From positions 8,931 to 72,930 of the forward strand of contig DAOLDB010000015.1 in NCBI GenBank assembly GCA_035327565.1: a stretch of DNA of 64,000 nucleotides. Reading direction: 5' to 3'. This DNA comes from JABDLO01 sp035327565. Its GTDB lineage: Bacteria; Bacteroidota; Bacteroidia; Chitinophagales; Saprospiraceae. Below, in pieces: positions 62,141 to 64,000 of the stretch. The notes beneath the pieces are model-generated. The model did no database searches, was not told where the DNA came from, and worked only from the letters and a program-made list of their open reading frames with translations. Each line of letters starts with the position of its first letter. Position 1 is the stretch's first letter. A program made the position numbers and the translations under genes.

Positions 62141-62928
62141 ATTACAAAGGGTTGTTCATAAGCAAATGAAGGAAGTTGGGAAGAATGATTTGAATACAGG
62201 CCGGATTGCACTTCCTCTGCCGCCGGGCCCAGAACAATCAGTGCAGGATTGGAAATTCCTTCTTTTACTACGAGCGTCAGGATGTCATTAAGGTTTCCCG
62301 ACGCAATTTTTTCTAAAGAAGTTGTTGCATTTTGTACGACACAAACCGGAAAAGAGCCGGGCTTATATTTTTTAAAAAGAGCAATGATCTCATGAATTCT
62401 GGACATTCCCATATAGATTACTACCGTTGCGGTGGATTGGGCAGCCAAAGCAATATCATCCGATAGTGTATCCCGGCAAGTGGCACCTGTGCATATCCAG
62501 ACACTTTCATTTACACATCGTCGGGTAACCGGTACCTGATTTGCAGATGCCATACCGGAATAGGCTGAAATGCCCGGAATGATTTCCAAAGGAATACTGT
62601 GATTTCTGGCAATTTCTATTTCTTCCCAGGCCCTTCCAAAAATCATGGGATCACCCCCTTTTAATCTTAACACATGTTTGTTTTGTTCAGCATAGCCGAT
62701 CATCAAATGGTGAATGGAACTTTGGGTAACGCTTTTTACCCCTTTCCTTTTGCCCACAAAAATTTTTATAGCATCTTCATTATAATCAAGCAGCGCCTCA
62801 TTAACCAATGAATCGTAGAGGATGACATCTGCATTTTTGATGGATCTTAATCCTTTTAATGTAATGAGTTCCGCATCACCGGGACCGGCGCCTGCTAATG
62901 TGATTTTACCTCGGGTTAATATATTCAT
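62137..62928 (-). CDS. cobA: Uroporphyrinogen-III C-methyltransferase
   Basis: The 263-residue protein has the SUMT/CobA motifs: LAGAGPGDAELITLKGLR (about residues 11-28), VILYDSLV, VLRLKGGDPMIFGRAWEE, IPGISAYSGMASANQVPVTRR and VVIYMGMSRI. It adds two methyl groups from SAM to uroporphyrinogen III to make precorrin-2. It is a stand-alone enzyme rather than a CysG fusion. It is translationally coupled (ATGA) to the reductase gene upstream and the dehydrogenase/ferrochelatase gene downstream, giving a complete siroheme branch. Confidence 0.95.
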   Translation of the reverse strand: MNILTRGKITLAGAGPGDAELITLKGLRSIKNADVILYDSLVNEALLDYNEDAIKIFVGKRKGVKSVTQSSIHHLMIGYAEQNKHVLRLKGGDPMIFGRAWEEIEIARNHSIPLEIIPGISAYSGMASANQVPVTRRCVNESVWICTGATCRDTLSDDIALAAQSTATVVIYMGMSRIHEIIALFKKYKPGSFPVCVVQNATTSLEKIASGNLNDILTLVVKEGISNPALIVLGPAAEEVQSGLYSNHSSQLPSFAYEQPFVI

Positions 62929-64000
62929 ATAGCCTGTGTTTCATTTAGAGGGGAAGGTATATTACTTTCCATTGCCATTGCATTTCTGACTTTCTGAAGG
63001 TGTTGCAGAAAGACCTTTGCATTTTCCAGGTACTGATAGGCAAAGGTGTACGAAGGAGGAAACATGTTGATTTGATATATCAAATCACTCAATTTCTGAC
63101 CGTAGAAGTATGCATGGTTCTCTGGAAAATATTCGTCAAATGCCCTGATAATAGCTGCCTGGGTATTCATTTTCGCCGGGGTAGTAGTGAGTACCGCTTT
63201 GGCGGCATAAAGAAGTGCTGTGTATGTACAATAAATGGAATCGGCAAAACGACTTCGATCCAGAAATGACTGCGCATCGGCCAACTTCTCATTTCCTTCC
63301 AACAATAGTGTAGCCACTAAATCGACTATTACCCCAGCGCATTCTCCAATCCCGATGGCTTTTTCATATACAGAATCTTCACCCCAATCAATAAAGTCGC
63401 TTTGCTGCAAATCAGAGGTGTCAGAGAATATCTTCAACATTTGGTAAAAATAATCAGTGCCCATACGATTATAATAGACGCCAAAAGATTCTCCATCCTT
63501 TGATTGGTATATGAAATCATCCAAAATCACCCGTAAAACAGCAGGCACTCGTTTTGAAGGAACCTTGGTAACCTTATCAGCGTATCGGCCGCTTCCGTCA
63601 CCATTTCTGCCTCCACCTAATAATACCTGTGTTGCCGGAGCAATCCACTGACCTGCTTTCATGGTCATGCCCTGAAATCCGATATCGGCAATGGTATGCT
63701 GGCCACATGCATTCATGCAACCACTAATCTTGATATCAACCTCTTTAGTATGGATGATTGTTGAGTATTCCCGGGCTAACATGCTTTCCAGCTCTCTTGC
63801 CAGGCCCATTGAACTGGCAATACCTAAATTACAAGTATCTGTTCCCGGACATGCAACAATGTCCAAAAGGGTGTTGAACCCCGGCCTACCCAAATTGATA
63901 TTTACAAGTTCTTTATGGAGGGTTTTCAGTTTTCCTGTTTCAACAAATCGCAAGAGTATACCTTGATTAGCAGTAAAACGTAACTCCCTGATTTGCAATC
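62925..64000 (-). CDS. Siroheme sulfite/nitrite reductase with C-terminal HEPN-like domain (5' end outside window)
   Basis: The visible 358 residues are the C-terminal part; the frame continues beyond the window edge, and the TTG at 63998 is internal. The 4Fe-4S/siroheme ligands are seen as CPGTDTC and CMNAC (C-x5-C ... C-x3-C), with the nearby ISGCMNACGQHTIADIGF and LLGGGRNGDGSG blocks of the nitrite/sulfite reductase family. After residue ~230 of this part comes a helical HEPN-like domain (SRFADSIYCTYTALLYAAKAVL). Sulfite rather than nitrite is favoured only by pathway precedent; no sulfate-activation gene lies within view. It heads a five-gene operon. Confidence 0.9.
   Translation of the reverse strand, partial: LQIRELRFTANQGILLRFVETGKLKTLHKELVNINLGRPGFNTLLDIVACPGTDTCNLGIASSMGLARELESMLAREYSTIIHTKEVDIKISGCMNACGQHTIADIGFQGMTMKAGQWIAPATQVLLGGGRNGDGSGRYADKVTKVPSKRVPAVLRVILDDFIYQSKDGESFGVYYNRMGTDYFYQMLKIFSDTSDLQQSDFIDWGEDSVYEKAIGIGECAGVIVDLVATLLLEGNEKLADAQSFLDRSRFADSIYCTYTALLYAAKAVLTTTPAKMNTQAAIIRAFDEYFPENHAYFYGQKLSDLIYQINMFPPSYTFAYQYLENAKVFLQHLQKVRNAMAMESNIPSPLNETQAI

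Noticed and set aside
1..64000. CRISPR arrays, tRNA/rRNA genes, insertion sequences, integrases, att sites
   Set aside because: Looked for regularly spaced repeats, conserved RNA stems, transposase motifs and terminal repeats; none was found. tRNA detection by eye is limited.

Overview
This window comes from an AT-rich (roughly 40% GC by eye) chromosome of a Bacteroidota member. Saprospiria/Saprospiraceae or a close relative is the best guess. Three things point there: a PorU2-type sortase of the type IX secretion system (T9SS) together with secreted proteins carrying type A and type B T9SS sorting tails, HYR-like secreted repeats, and a bacterial GGGPS-type ether-lipid enzyme. No rRNA, tRNA, CRISPR array, insertion sequence or prophage was recognised. 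Several start sites were moved from the longest frame to an internal ATG where a signal peptide, a family N-terminus or an ATGA stop/start overlap decides it.

Layout. 0-5 kb: 3' end of an M1 aminopeptidase, two tandem ArsR-type regulators, tsaB coupled to an S41 protease, and an esterase. 5-13.5 kb: large exported proteins, namely a HYR/dockerin-like T9SS cargo, a peptidase-MA/TolB-propeller/BamA-barrel fusion, and a type B T9SS cargo. 13.5-20.4 kb: ALDH7, GGGPS, RsgA, a GH127 lipoprotein and a methyltransferase. 20.4-34 kb: a looser, partly decayed stretch with long gene-poor gaps and remnants (GH115-like, GNAT, two frames without starts). It is interspersed with an NmrA-like protein, a class III cyclase receptor, an ankyrin protein, a serine hydrolase, a hydrolase/ECF sigma/membrane-protein operon, an aminotransferase and an ECF sigma/anti-sigma pair. 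34-49 kb: PdeM, an MBL hydrolase, then a surface-glycan locus (GDP-mannose synthesis, four glycosyltransferase-like proteins, polysaccharide deacetylase, FemAB-like transferase) ending at porU2. 49-59 kb: an aldo/keto reductase-RidA fusion with an APC permease and a lipoprotein, a GT2 overlapping rsmG, a LolA-like protein and a sortilin-like propeller protein. 59-64 kb: rfbA and a tightly coupled sulfite-reduction operon.

How the genes work together. The right end is a siroheme/ferredoxin module. A sulfite/nitrite reductase with a HEPN tail, cobA, cysG-N, a thioredoxin-reductase-like FNR and a 2Fe-2S ferredoxin are joined by four successive ATGA overlaps, so cofactor synthesis and electron supply are co-translated with the reductase. 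The glycan locus and PorU2 fit the T9SS logic in which cargo is cleaved and attached to a surface glycolipid. Two ECF sigma systems are present. One is a classical pair with a zinc-ligand-less anti-sigma. The other couples a secreted alpha/beta hydrolase, a sigma factor and an unfamiliar four-helix membrane protein, and is the best candidate here for an undescribed signalling unit.
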